A stretch of 23,568 nt of DNA. It comes from Thioalkalivibrio sp. (GTDB lineage: Bacteria > Pseudomonadota > Gammaproteobacteria > Ectothiorhodospirales > Ectothiorhodospiraceae). The notes under the pieces were generated by a model. That model ran no database searches. It was not told where the DNA came from and worked only from the letters and a program-made list of their open reading frames with translations. The translations under genes and the position numbers were made by a program. Location: contig SLHN01000156.1 of assembly GCA_007136145.1 (NCBI GenBank), positions 1 through 23,568 of the forward strand, in the 5' to 3' direction. Of the stretch, positions 6,708 through 13,441 are shown piece after piece (position 1 is the first letter of the stretch; each line of letters begins with the position of its first letter).

Positions 6708-7544
6708 TCAGCGCTTCATGTCAGGCAGGATGGCCGGTTGGCCACGTGCCATATCGGTCCAGTACGAGATCAGCGCGATCGACGCGTCGGATCCCGCCAG
6801 CATGCCTGCCTGACGCATCTGGTAGTAGCAGCCACGAACGCGGTGCTGACTGCTGCGGACGTTGTCGTGGCCGACACGGTGAGCCGGCCAGGAGATCGCC
6901 TTGGTCCAGTCCTCCGGGACATTGGCGTTGGGAAGCACCGAGGCCCGCACCTGCTTGCCGGACTGCCCATGACAGGCGTAGCAGTTGAAATCGGACATTC
7001 CGGCACGGCGCGCGAACAGCACCTGACCGGCGTCGCGCATCGCCTTCTCCAGCGGATGATCGAGCGGGTTGTTCCATTCCATCCCGTTGGACTGCATTGC
7101 GATGTAAGTCTGGATCTTCATGTGGTCGGAACCAGAACCATGCCGCTGGCGCACGGCCGGGTCGTCCGCGGCGAAGCCCTGAACCTCGGTCATGCAATGC
7201 ACGATGCGCGTCTCGAGGTCCATCACCTTGCCGGTGTCATCGAAATAACGCGGCATTTCGACATAGGCTCCCTCAAGGACTCCGGGACCCTTGCCGAAGT
7301 CACAGGCCTCCATGGAGACGTTATTCGGTCCGCGAGGCGTGTGGAACAGATCCTCTCCGTCCATTCCGACCCAAAGGGCGGGGTTGTCGGGCATCATCAT
7401 CAGGTTCATCTCACTCTGGGTGAGATACCGCGAGTCAATCGAGTCAATCAGCCCCTGAAGGACTTCTTCCGGCGGCTTTTCGGCATGGGCCGTAGCCCCC
7501 AGAGCCAGTGCCACTGGTATCGCGAGCAAGGCTTTTTTCAACAT
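6708..7544 (-). CDS. soxA: L-cysteine S-thiosulfotransferase subunit SoxA (monohaem type)
   Basis: The product is 278 residues from ATG 7544, chosen because GGAGG lies 5 bases upstream and a signal peptide follows immediately (MLKKALLAIPVALALGATAHA, cleaved after residue 21). SoxA is the catalytic haem subunit of SoxAX in the periplasm. The C-terminal haem site is CYACH (Cys188, Cys191, His192). Cys239 in RGCYYQMR fits the conserved cysteine that becomes a persulfide and ligates this haem. The N-terminal haem site of dihaem SoxA is absent. In its place are Cys81 (ACDFGKGPG) and Cys117 (IVHCM), which probably form a disulfide, as in monohaem SoxA proteins. It is the first gene of soxA-soxX. 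A longer open frame to 7700 has no support. Confidence 0.95.
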   Translation of the reverse strand: MLKKALLAIPVALALGATAHAEKPPEEVLQGLIDSIDSRYLTQSEMNLMMMPDNPALWVGMDGEDLFHTPRGPNNVSMEACDFGKGPGVLEGAYVEMPRYFDDTGKVMDLETRIVHCMTEVQGFAADDPAVRQRHGSGSDHMKIQTYIAMQSNGMEWNNPLDHPLEKAMRDAGQVLFARRAGMSDFNCYACHGQSGKQVRASVLPNANVPEDWTKAISWPAHRVGHDNVRSSQHRVRGCYYQMRQAGMLAGSDASIALISYWTDMARGQPAILPDMKR

Positions 7545-7616
7545 GGAAACCTCCATCACATGGTAGGACATCGTTTTTTTTGATGGCACGGACCCGACGG
7601 GGCCGAACCTCCCTTC

Positions 7617-7645
7617 ATCGTGCAAATGCGCAGAGCCCCTGTCAA
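7617..7645 (-). promoter_or_regulatory. Candidate soxA promoter
   Basis: On the minus strand a consensus -35 TTGACA (7640-7645) is followed after 17 bases by CACGAT (7617-7622), a poor -10. It would give a leader of roughly 65 bases before the soxA ATG. The -35 and spacing are good, but the -10 is weak, so an activator-dependent promoter or chance are both possible. Confidence 0.35.
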
Positions 7646-7926
7646 CGAAAACCCAGACATCAGACCCTTCTAACATGCTGATTTTATTGAAGGCGCTCAA
7701 AACAACATCACCATGCAGACGCGATCACCCCAAGGATTATTCCCCAGTTGTGGTGCATCCTTCGGGATTTTTCCCCATGAGACGAGAATCCGTGACCCAG
7801 GCCAACCGCCGTGACCACACCTGCAACCCCGAAACCTGCAAGGCATGAGCGCAGCCATGGGAAGCAACAATGAGGGCAGCGAATCGAATCGCTCGAGGCC
7901 TGGAAAATTGGGGTTGGAGCCGGCTT

Positions 7927-7964
7927 GACATCGGTGCGGTTCGGCTTCGCCTGACGGCACCCCA
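7927..7964 (-). repeat. Solitary arm 1 of the GTAGGGTG repeat
   Basis: Reading the minus strand gives GGGTGCCGTCAGGCG, then AAGCCGAACCGCACCGATG, matching arm 1 of the element, but no arm 2 follows. It keeps the internal GGC-GAA-GCC hairpin. It lies in the gap between soxA and the ogt gene. Confidence 0.75.
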
Positions 7965-8002
7965 GAGAGGATCCTTCAGGCAAACACCATGCCGATCCGA
8001 CC

Positions 8003-8614
8003 TTACGGCAACCGACAGGACGTGGCGATACCGGGCCAGGACCCTGGTATCTCATGATTCAGCAGCCAACCCTTGATGTCCGCCAGCGGTCCCTGCCGTT
8101 GCCCGGCGTAGCCGCCAGCCCTGTGTCCCGAGGCCGACACAGGTACCACGCGGTGACAGGGAACGAACAACGGCCAGGGGTTGGCGCGACAGGCCTGTCC
8201 CACAGCCTGGGCCGAGGAACCGATGGCGCGCGCAATGTCGCCATAGCTGCGAGTTTCACCGACGGGGATATTGCAGAGAGCTTCCCAGACCTTGCGGGAG
8301 TGCGGACTGCCTGAAGGAACATCCGCCGGTGCACGCCAATTCGCCGCATCCCGCAGATAATCGAGGGGATCGAAGGGAATCCCCACCGGAACGACGGGGG
8401 CCGCTTGACGCAGAGCCCGGTCCAATGCCGCGCGGAAGCCGGTGGGCAGTCGCCGAGGATTTCCCGGTGCGGATTCCGCCACCGCATCGGAAACGAGCCA
8501 GTCGGCAACCAGCAGTCCATGGCTCGCCGAACACGCGCAGACGAACTCCAGCGCCCCTTGCGGAACAAGGCAACGCCGGAGGTCGACGGTCGTGGTGTCC
8601 GGGCTTTCGGGCAT
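8003..8614 (-). CDS. ogt: Methylated-DNA--[protein]-cysteine S-methyltransferase (Ogt/Ada C-terminal type)
   Basis: The product is 203 residues. It repairs O6-alkylguanine by moving the alkyl group to its own cysteine, a suicide reaction. The active-site motif PCHRVVP places the acceptor at Cys153. The helix-turn-helix DNA-binding segment is recognisable as VGETRSYGDIARAIGS followed by QAVGQACRANPWP (138-147), with the conserved Arg finger in GQACRANP. AGGYAG and KGWLLNHE near the C-terminus complete the domain. The N-terminal hundred residues are less conserved, as is usual. ATG 8614 is 11 bases after the rplS stop and has no clear Shine-Dalgarno sequence, so the gene is probably the last cistron of the rpsP-rimM-trmD-rplS operon, translated by coupling. 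Symbol given by domain type; a distinct paralogue name is possible. Confidence 0.92.
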   Translation of the reverse strand: MPESPDTTTVDLRRCLVPQGALEFVCACSASHGLLVADWLVSDAVAESAPGNPRRLPTGFRAALDRALRQAAPVVPVGIPFDPLDYLRDAANWRAPADVPSGSPHSRKVWEALCNIPVGETRSYGDIARAIGSSAQAVGQACRANPWPLFVPCHRVVPVSASGHRAGGYAGQRQGPLADIKGWLLNHEIPGSWPGIATSCRLP

Positions 8615-8625
8615 CGCGGCCCGAA

Positions 8626-8982
8626 TCAGCGCGCGGCTTTGATGTCTTCCTTGATCCGTGCTGCCTTGCCGGTCCGGTCACGCAGGTAATAGAGCTTGGC
8701 CCGGCGCACCGCTCCACGACGCTTGACCTGGATCTCCGCCACCAGCGGGCTATGCGTCTGGAACGCTCGCTCCACACCGGTGCCGTAGGATACCTTGCGC
8801 ACGGTGAACGCGGAGTTCAAGCCGCGATTACGCTTGGCAATCACCACGCCCTCGAAGGCCTGGAGCCGCTCCCGGTCGCCTTCCCTGACCTTGACCTGAA
8901 CCACGACGGTATCGCCGGGGCCGAAGTCGGGTACCGAACTCTTCATCTGTTCGGCTTCCAGTTGCTCAATAATGCTCTTCAT
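8626..8982 (-). CDS. rplS: 50S ribosomal protein L19
   Basis: The product is 118 residues (E. coli L19 has 115). L19 sits at the 30S-50S interface of the large subunit. Family segments are visible: the start MKSIIEQLEAEQMK, PGDTVVVQVKVREGDRERLQ, FEGVVIAKRNRGLNSAFTVR, GVERAFQTHSPLVAEIQV and RRGAVRRAKLYYLRDRTGKA. ATG 8982 begins 9 bases after the trmD stop. It occupies its usual place as last ribosomal gene of the rpsP-rimM-trmD-rplS operon. Confidence 0.98.
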   Translation of the reverse strand: MKSIIEQLEAEQMKSSVPDFGPGDTVVVQVKVREGDRERLQAFEGVVIAKRNRGLNSAFTVRKVSYGTGVERAFQTHSPLVAEIQVKRRGAVRRAKLYYLRDRTGKAARIKEDIKAAR

Positions 8983-8991
8983 CGTCGAACC

Positions 8992-9759
8992 TCAATCGTC
9001 GCTGTTTCTGCCGCCCGCGGAGACCTTCCGCAGGCTTCGGTATTCGTCCAGCAGGGCCGCATCGTCCGGCCCCAGGTCCAGGCCGGCCAACAGGTCGGGC
9101 CTGCGTTCCCAGGTGCGCCCCAGCGCCGCACGGCGACGCCAGCGCTCGATCTGCGCATGGTGGCCGGTCAGCAGTTCCGCCGGGACCCCGCGCCCCGCGA
9201 CCACCTCCGGCCGCGTGTAATGCGGACAGTCGAGAAGTCCGTCGGTAAAGGAGTCCTGCGCCGCCGAATCGGCATGACCGAGGGCTCCCGGCAGCAGCCG
9301 GACGCAGGCATCGATCAGCACCATCGCTCCCAGTTCTCCACCAGAGAGCACATAATCTCCGATCGACCATTCTTCGTCGACCTCGGCTTCCAGCACCCGC
9401 TCATCGATGCCCTCGTAGCGTCCGCACAGCAACGCCAGGCGGGGCAGCCGCGCAAAACGACGCACGGCGGCCTGATCGACCGGACGCCCCTGCGGCGTCA
9501 GCGCCACGACCGGCACGGGACACGGATCATCCCTGCGCATAGCCGCCAGAGCGGCGGCCAGCGGGCCGTACTGCATCACCATTCCAGGGCCACCGCCATA
9601 GGGTCGATCATCGACCGCCTGGTGCACCCCGGCGCCCCAGCGCCTCGGGTTCCAGGTATGCAGTTCGTACAGCCCCTGATCCGCTGCTCGCCCGGTGATC
9701 CCGTGGTCAGCGACCGTGGCCACCATCTCGGGAAACAGCGTGATCACGTCAAAGCGCAT
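8992..9759 (-). CDS. trmD: tRNA (guanine(37)-N1)-methyltransferase
   Basis: The product is 255 residues, the same length as E. coli TrmD. It makes m1G37 next to the anticodon, which prevents +1 frameshifting. ATG 9759 is chosen because the protein then opens MRFDVITLFPEM like the family; the longer frame to 9801 adds unrelated residues inside rimM. Motifs include ITGRA (21-25), GGGPGMVMQ (55-63), the trefoil-knot SAM site LLCGRYEGIDERV (110-122) and SIGDYVLSGGELGAMVLID (132-150), and DSFTDGLLDCPHYTRP containing the catalytic Asp169. It starts 8 bases after the rimM stop. Confidence 0.98.
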   Translation of the reverse strand: MRFDVITLFPEMVATVADHGITGRAADQGLYELHTWNPRRWGAGVHQAVDDRPYGGGPGMVMQYGPLAAALAAMRRDDPCPVPVVALTPQGRPVDQAAVRRFARLPRLALLCGRYEGIDERVLEAEVDEEWSIGDYVLSGGELGAMVLIDACVRLLPGALGHADSAAQDSFTDGLLDCPHYTRPEVVAGRGVPAELLTGHHAQIERWRRRAALGRTWERRPDLLAGLDLGPDDAALLDEYRSLRKVSAGGRNSDD

Positions 9760-9767
9760 CTTGGTGC

Positions 9768-10322
9768 TCAAAAATCCGGATCCCAGTCGACCCGCACGCA
9801 ACCGGCTTCCAGGTCCACGCCGACCACGTACCGGTCTCGGACCCAGGGCACCAGGCGTTCACGATCGCCCTTGACCACCATCACATCGTTGGCACCCGTC
9901 TGGATGAAACCGTGGATTTTCCCAAGCACCCTTCCATCCACCGTTTCCACCGTCAGGCCTTGCAGGTCGGCCCAGTAAAACGCCCCCTCCTCGGGTGGCG
10001 GCAACCAGTCGCGTTCAATCGCCAGCCTGCAACCGATCAAAGCATGCGCCCCTTCCCGGTCCCCGGTCTCCCGGAACTTGAGAACCACTCCGTGACCATG
10101 AGCGCGCCCGTCCTCGACCTCGAGACACTCCCAACAACCGCCACGCTGCAGCCATAAGCGGGGGAACTCCGTGATCGCGGCACGCGGTTCCGTGTCGGAG
10201 AACACACGCACGAAACCCTTGACTCCATAGACGCCTGACACGCGCCCGACGATCAGCCGATCCTCTTCTTCCGAAGGAATCACGGGCGCACGGACTTTGG
10301 GTGTCTCAGCTTGCGGCGGCAA
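9768..10322 (-). CDS. rimM: 16S rRNA processing protein RimM
   Basis: The product is up to 184 residues. RimM binds S19 and helps mature the 3' domain of the 30S head. The N-terminal barrel shows DRLIVGRVSGVYGVKGFVRV (about 21-40). The C-terminal PRC-barrel shows GAFYWADLQGLTVET, LGKIHGFIQTGANDVMVV and LVPWV. The start is uncertain: the first candidate is TTG at 10322, which overlaps the rpsP end by 17 bases. GTG at 10283 would avoid the overlap but has no Shine-Dalgarno sequence. No ATG precedes the conserved domain, so a non-ATG start is required either way. Confidence 0.95.
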   Translation of the reverse strand: MPPQAETPKVRAPVIPSEEEDRLIVGRVSGVYGVKGFVRVFSDTEPRAAITEFPRLWLQRGGCWECLEVEDGRAHGHGVVLKFRETGDREGAHALIGCRLAIERDWLPPPEEGAFYWADLQGLTVETVDGRVLGKIHGFIQTGANDVMVVKGDRERLVPWVRDRYVVGVDLEAGCVRVDWDPDF

Positions 10323-10566
10323 CCTGTTTGCGATGGTTCTTGATCAACTGCCCGACGCGTTCGGAAGTCGCGGCACCGCGCTCGATCCAGTGGTCGACAC
10401 GTTCCAGATCGATCTGGAACGGGACCTCCTGACCGCGGGCAACCGGGTTGAAAAACCCGATGCGTTCGATATAGCCGCTGTCACGGCGGGCGCGCGAGTC
10501 GGTAACAACGATCTGGTAAAAGGGTGCGCGCTTCGCGCCACGACGGGACAAACGAATGGTAACCAT
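10306..10566 (-). CDS. rpsP: 30S ribosomal protein S16
   Basis: The product is 86 residues. S16 is an early-binding small-subunit protein that stabilises the 16S 5' domain. It opens MVTIRLSRRGAKRAPFYQIV and continues TDSRARRDSGYIERIGFFNP, both diagnostic of S16; the end is KNHRKQVAAAS. It is the first gene of the operon and is preceded by a good sigma-70 promoter at 10614-10641. Shine-Dalgarno complementarity at the start is weak (ACAGG). Confidence 0.98.
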   Translation of the reverse strand: MVTIRLSRRGAKRAPFYQIVVTDSRARRDSGYIERIGFFNPVARGQEVPFQIDLERVDHWIERGAATSERVGQLIKNHRKQVAAAS

Positions 10567-10613
10567 GCCTGTTCTGGACCTCGGCGAATTCAGTGTGCTT
10601 GAGGAAACCGGGG

Positions 10614-10641
10614 ATTATAGCCTACTGCGGCCACGAAACAA
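10614..10641 (-). promoter_or_regulatory. Sigma-70 promoter of the rpsP-rimM-trmD-rplS operon
   Basis: On the minus strand a -35 TTGTTT (10636-10641) and a consensus -10 TATAAT (10614-10619) are separated by 16 bases. Transcription would start near 10607, leaving a leader of about 40 bases before the rpsP ATG at 10566. It lies just downstream of the tandem repeats, between them and rpsP. Confidence 0.75.
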
Positions 10642-10690
10642 CCTCCTGTGTATAACGGACCAGTGACCGGCGCCCCGAAAATCCGCCGCA

Positions 10691-10757
10691 ACTGACCTCG
10701 GTGCGGTTCGGCTGCGCCTCGCGGCACCCTACGGGAACTCTTTCACGTTAACGGTCA
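10691..10757 (-). repeat. Solitary arm 1 of the GTAGGGTG repeat, tandem to the next copy
   Basis: On the minus strand this reads CGTTAACGTGAAAGAGTTCC, then CGTAGGGTGCCGCGAGGCG and CAGCCGAACCGCACCGAGG, matching arm 1 including its conserved outer end. No arm 2 follows. It stands directly after the full copy at 10768-10925 in the same orientation, a tail-to-head pair. Confidence 0.85.
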
Positions 10758-10767
10758 TGTTGCCGGC

Positions 10768-10925
10768 GGCCACCCCGAACCATGAAAGGTCCAAGCGTAG
10801 GGTGTCAATGAGCGCAGCGAATTGCACCGTTCGAGGCCCGGAAGCCTGGGGACCACGGTCGGCGTGGTATCGGTGCGGTTCGGCTTCGCCTCACGGCACC
10901 CTACGGGGACTCTTTCACGCTAACG
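10768..10925 (-). repeat. Full copy of the MITE-like GTAGGGTG repeat at the 3' end of ffh
   Basis: Read on the minus strand, arm 1 is CGTTAGCGTGAAAGAGTCC, then CCGTAGGGTGCCGTGAGGCG and AAGCCGAACCGCACCGATACC. A centre follows, then inverse arm 2 (CGGTGCAATTCGCTGCGC, TCATTGACACCCTACG, GGACCTTTCATGG). It is the best-preserved copy in the window. The ffh stop codon TAG (10920-10922) and the last Arg codon lie within its conserved outer end. Any ffh terminator would have to be in the element, as no other T-tailed hairpin is seen. Confidence 0.88.
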
Positions 10926-12320
10926 GAAGGGGAAACCGCCCGGTCCGGGGCCACCCGGCCCACCCATACCCCCGATGCCGCCAAGCTTGCCGCCGAGAGC
11001 CCGCATCATCTTGCCGGCACCGCCCTTGGAGAATTTCTTCATCGCCTTGCTCATCTGGGTGTGCTGTTTCAGCAGACGGTTCACATCCTGAATCTGCGCG
11101 CCCGATCCGGCGGCGATACGCCGCTTGCGCGATCCCTTGATCAGTTCCGGGCGTCGCCGCTCCTGCTCGGTCATCGAACCGATGACGGCCATCATGCGCC
11201 GGATCTCGCGGTCGTTGGTCTGATTCTTCACCGCATCGGGCAATTGTCCGGCTCCCGGCAGCTTTTCCAGCAGGCTGCCGATTCCTCCCATTCGCTGCAT
11301 CTGCGAAAGCTGGTCGTGCAGATCATTGAAATTGAACGAGCGCCCCTTCTTCAACTTGCGCGCGAGCTTTTCCGCCTTGTCCTGGTCGACCTGCCGGGTC
11401 GCTTCCTCGACCAGGGTCAGCACATCACCCATGCCCAGGATGCGCGAGACGATGCGTTCTGGGTGAAACGGCTCCAGTGCCTCGGAACGCTCGCCCATAC
11501 CCAGAAACTTGATCGGCACACCAGTGATCTTGCGCACCGAAAGCGCGGCGCCGCCCCGGGCATCGCCATCGGCCTTGGTCAGGATCACACCGGTCAACGG
11601 CAGCGCCTCGCCGAAAGCCCGCGCGGTGTTGGCGGCGTCCTGTCCAGTCATCGCGTCGACCACGAACAGGGTCTCGATCGGGTCGATCGCCTCGTGCAGG
11701 GCCTTGATCTCGGCCATCATCGCGTCGTCAACGTGCAGACGGCCCGCGGTATCGACCAGCAGGACGTCCTTCATCTCGCGCCGGGCCCGATCCACCGCGG
11801 AACGAGCGATCGCCTCCGGACGCTGTGTGATATCGCTCGGATAGAAACTGACCTCGACCTGGCCGGCCAGTGTTTCGAGCTGCTTTATGGCCGCGGGACG
11901 ATACACGTCGCAACTGACCACGGCGACCTTCTTTTTCTGGCGTTCACGCAACAGCCGCGCCAACTTGCCGATGCTCGTCGTCTTGCCGGCCCCCTGCAGA
12001 CCGGCCACGAGTACGATCGCCGGCGGCTGGCTCGCGAGGTTCAGATCGGTGCCGGCACCGCCCATCACCCGGACCAGTTCGTCATTGACGACCTTGATGA
12101 ACGCCTGCCCGGGAGTCAGACTGCCGATGACCTCCTTGCCCAGCGCCTTGGCACGGACTTCACCGATGAATTCGCGAACCACGGGCAGCGCCACATCGGC
12201 CTCGAGCAGGGCCATGCGCACCTCGCGCAGTGCCTCCTGGATATTATCCTCGGTCAGCCGGGCCTGGCCCTTGAGGCGCTTGACCGTTGCCTGCAGGCGG
12301 CTGGAAAGGCCGTCAAACAT
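10920..12320 (-). CDS. ffh: Signal recognition particle protein Ffh
   Basis: The product is 466 residues. Ffh binds 4.5S RNA and nascent signal sequences and delivers ribosomes to FtsY at the inner membrane. ATG 12320 follows AGGGGAA by 6 bases and gives the family start MFDGLSSRLQ; a longer frame to 12575 overlaps the divergent gene and is rejected. The N domain is followed by the G domain: P-loop GLQGAGKTT (107-115), DTAGRL (190-195), TKADGDARGGA (248-258). The M domain holds RRIAAGSGAQIQDVNRLLKQ (400-419), the RNA-binding segment, and Met-rich helices. The end is a Gly/Met/Pro-rich tail finishing FPFR, after which the repeat element begins. Monocistronic, divergent from the ypjD-like gene. 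Confidence 0.98.
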   Translation of the reverse strand: MFDGLSSRLQATVKRLKGQARLTEDNIQEALREVRMALLEADVALPVVREFIGEVRAKALGKEVIGSLTPGQAFIKVVNDELVRVMGGAGTDLNLASQPPAIVLVAGLQGAGKTTSIGKLARLLRERQKKKVAVVSCDVYRPAAIKQLETLAGQVEVSFYPSDITQRPEAIARSAVDRARREMKDVLLVDTAGRLHVDDAMMAEIKALHEAIDPIETLFVVDAMTGQDAANTARAFGEALPLTGVILTKADGDARGGAALSVRKITGVPIKFLGMGERSEALEPFHPERIVSRILGMGDVLTLVEEATRQVDQDKAEKLARKLKKGRSFNFNDLHDQLSQMQRMGGIGSLLEKLPGAGQLPDAVKNQTNDREIRRMMAVIGSMTEQERRRPELIKGSRKRRIAAGSGAQIQDVNRLLKQHTQMSKAMKKFSKGGAGKMMRALGGKLGGIGGMGGPGGPGPGGFPFR

Positions 12321-12413
12321 ATTCGTTCCCCTACGATGGAAATTCCTCGGCCAGTGTACCGTCACCAGGGACTTCGGTGCATTATCGGCGCGATGCGTGG
12401 ATAATCCGAGACC

Positions 12414-13214
12414 ATGAGCGTTGCCATCGGCCTTCTTGCGATTCTCCTGTACCTCCTGACCACGGGCTACCTGGTCGTGTCCGCGCGCCGGCAACCACCG
12501 GCGCCGGCGCAACCGCGTGGCCCCCTGATCACATGGGCCATGGCGCTTGCGATTCACCTGGCGGCGATATCGCAACTGGTGATTACCGATCAGGGCCTGA
12601 ACCTCTGCCTGGGCAACGCGCTCGCCGCGGCACTATGGCTGGTCGCGGTGCTGTTGTGGCTGGCATCGCTGCGTCATCCGCTGGCGATCATGGGCGTGAT
12701 CGTATTGCCGCTGACCGCATTGGCACTGCTGGTCGCGCTTACCTGTGACGGCGGCAGGCGGGTCACGACCACACCGTACGTCGAGATCCATATCATGCTG
12801 GCGGCGCTGGGCTGGGCCTTTCTGGCGCTGTCCACCGTACAGGCAGCGGTGATGACCGCCCAGCACCGTGCCCTTCACGATCATCATACCAAGGGGATCG
12901 TGCGCTACCTCCCGCCGCTGTTCTCGATGGAAATGTGGCTGTTCCGGATGATCTTCGTCGGCTGGATCTTCCTGACCCTGAGCCTGGCCAGTGGCTTGAT
13001 CTTCCTTGAAGATCTGTTCGCGCAGCATCTGGTACACAAGTCGGTGCTCTCGATCCTGGCGTGGATCATGTTTTCGGTGCTGTTGCTTGGGCGTTGGCGA
13101 TTCGGCTGGCGGGGTTCCCGCGCACTGGCCTGGACCACCGGTGGGTTCGTCAGCCTTGTGCTCGCCTATTTCGGCTCCAAGCTGGTTCTGGAGATCATTC
13201 TGCAGCGCGTGTGA
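12414..13214 (+). CDS. ypjD: YpjD-like inner-membrane protein, cytochrome c assembly (CcsA-related) family
   Basis: The product is 266 residues and is mostly membrane: about eight hydrophobic segments, including IGLLAILLYLLTTGYLVV, LWLVAVLLWLASL, IMGVIVLPLTALALLVAL, IHIMLAALGWAFLALS, GWIFLTLSLASGLIFL and SILAWIMFSVLLLG. The blocks IHIML, KSVLSILAW and AYFGSKLV parallel E. coli YpjD, which is likewise divergent from ffh. The Pfam family (cytochrome c assembly protein) includes haem-handling CcsA/CcmC proteins, but a haem function has not been shown for YpjD, and the tryptophan-rich haem motif is not apparent here. ATG 12414 has only a weak ribosome site. The next gene, corB-like, is 227 bases downstream. 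Confidence 0.9.
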   Translation: MSVAIGLLAILLYLLTTGYLVVSARRQPPAPAQPRGPLITWAMALAIHLAAISQLVITDQGLNLCLGNALAAALWLVAVLLWLASLRHPLAIMGVIVLPLTALALLVALTCDGGRRVTTTPYVEIHIMLAALGWAFLALSTVQAAVMTAQHRALHDHHTKGIVRYLPPLFSMEMWLFRMIFVGWIFLTLSLASGLIFLEDLFAQHLVHKSVLSILAWIMFSVLLLGRWRFGWRGSRALAWTTGGFVSLVLAYFGSKLVLEIILQRV

Positions 13215-13441
13215 GCGCGTTGACGGTGCGCTGCGGTGAGGACACCGGATTCATCAAACACCCCCACGCCACCAGCGTTAGACCACAGGGTGTACCGCTT
13301 CATGAACAACTCACGAATCGTGGGGTTCACAACCCACCTCCCGAACGAACGAGCAGACTTGATCTCGGCTCAATGCGGACCCCACCCAATGGCCGCAACC
13401 CTCCGCGGTCGCAATAATCTCCAACAACACGGTACAGATCC
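13215..13441. other. Intergenic stretch between ypjD-like and corB-like genes
   Basis: 227 bases without a supportable gene. It contains one small hairpin with a bulge (GTGGGGTT-CAC-AACCCAC, about 13320-13337) without a T-run. There are no clear copies of the GTAGGGTG repeat and no convincing promoter. Confidence 0.45.

Larger units (their letters stand above)
7545..8002. other. 458-base gap upstream of soxA, no gene seen
   Basis: The stretch separates the end of the ogt gene from the soxA start. Open frames in it are short, overlapping and lack recognisable motifs. It holds the soxA leader with its ribosome site, a candidate promoter (7617-7645), an A/T-rich patch near 7570-7580 and one repeat arm at 7927-7964. 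I see no terminator with a T-run for the region. Confidence 0.6.

Noticed and set aside
7545..7700. N-terminal extension of SoxA
   Set aside because: It would bury the signal peptide; GGAGG sits right before the internal ATG at 7544.
8329..9978. 549-codon plus-strand open frame across ogt, rplS, trmD and rimM
   Set aside because: It overlaps four conserved genes on the opposite strand and shows no domain.
12400..12414. Possible leaderless promoter (GATAAT 8 bases before the ypjD-like ATG)
   Set aside because: No -35 partner at proper spacing and no extended -10, so chance is as likely.
12321..12575. N-terminal extension of Ffh by 85 residues
   Set aside because: The extension lacks similarity to Ffh, overlaps the divergent ypjD-like gene, and a good ribosome site sits at the family start (12320).
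13320..13337. Hairpin GTGGGGTT-CAC-AACCCAC as a terminator for the ypjD-like gene
   Set aside because: It has a bulged base, is over 100 bases from the stop and has no T-run.
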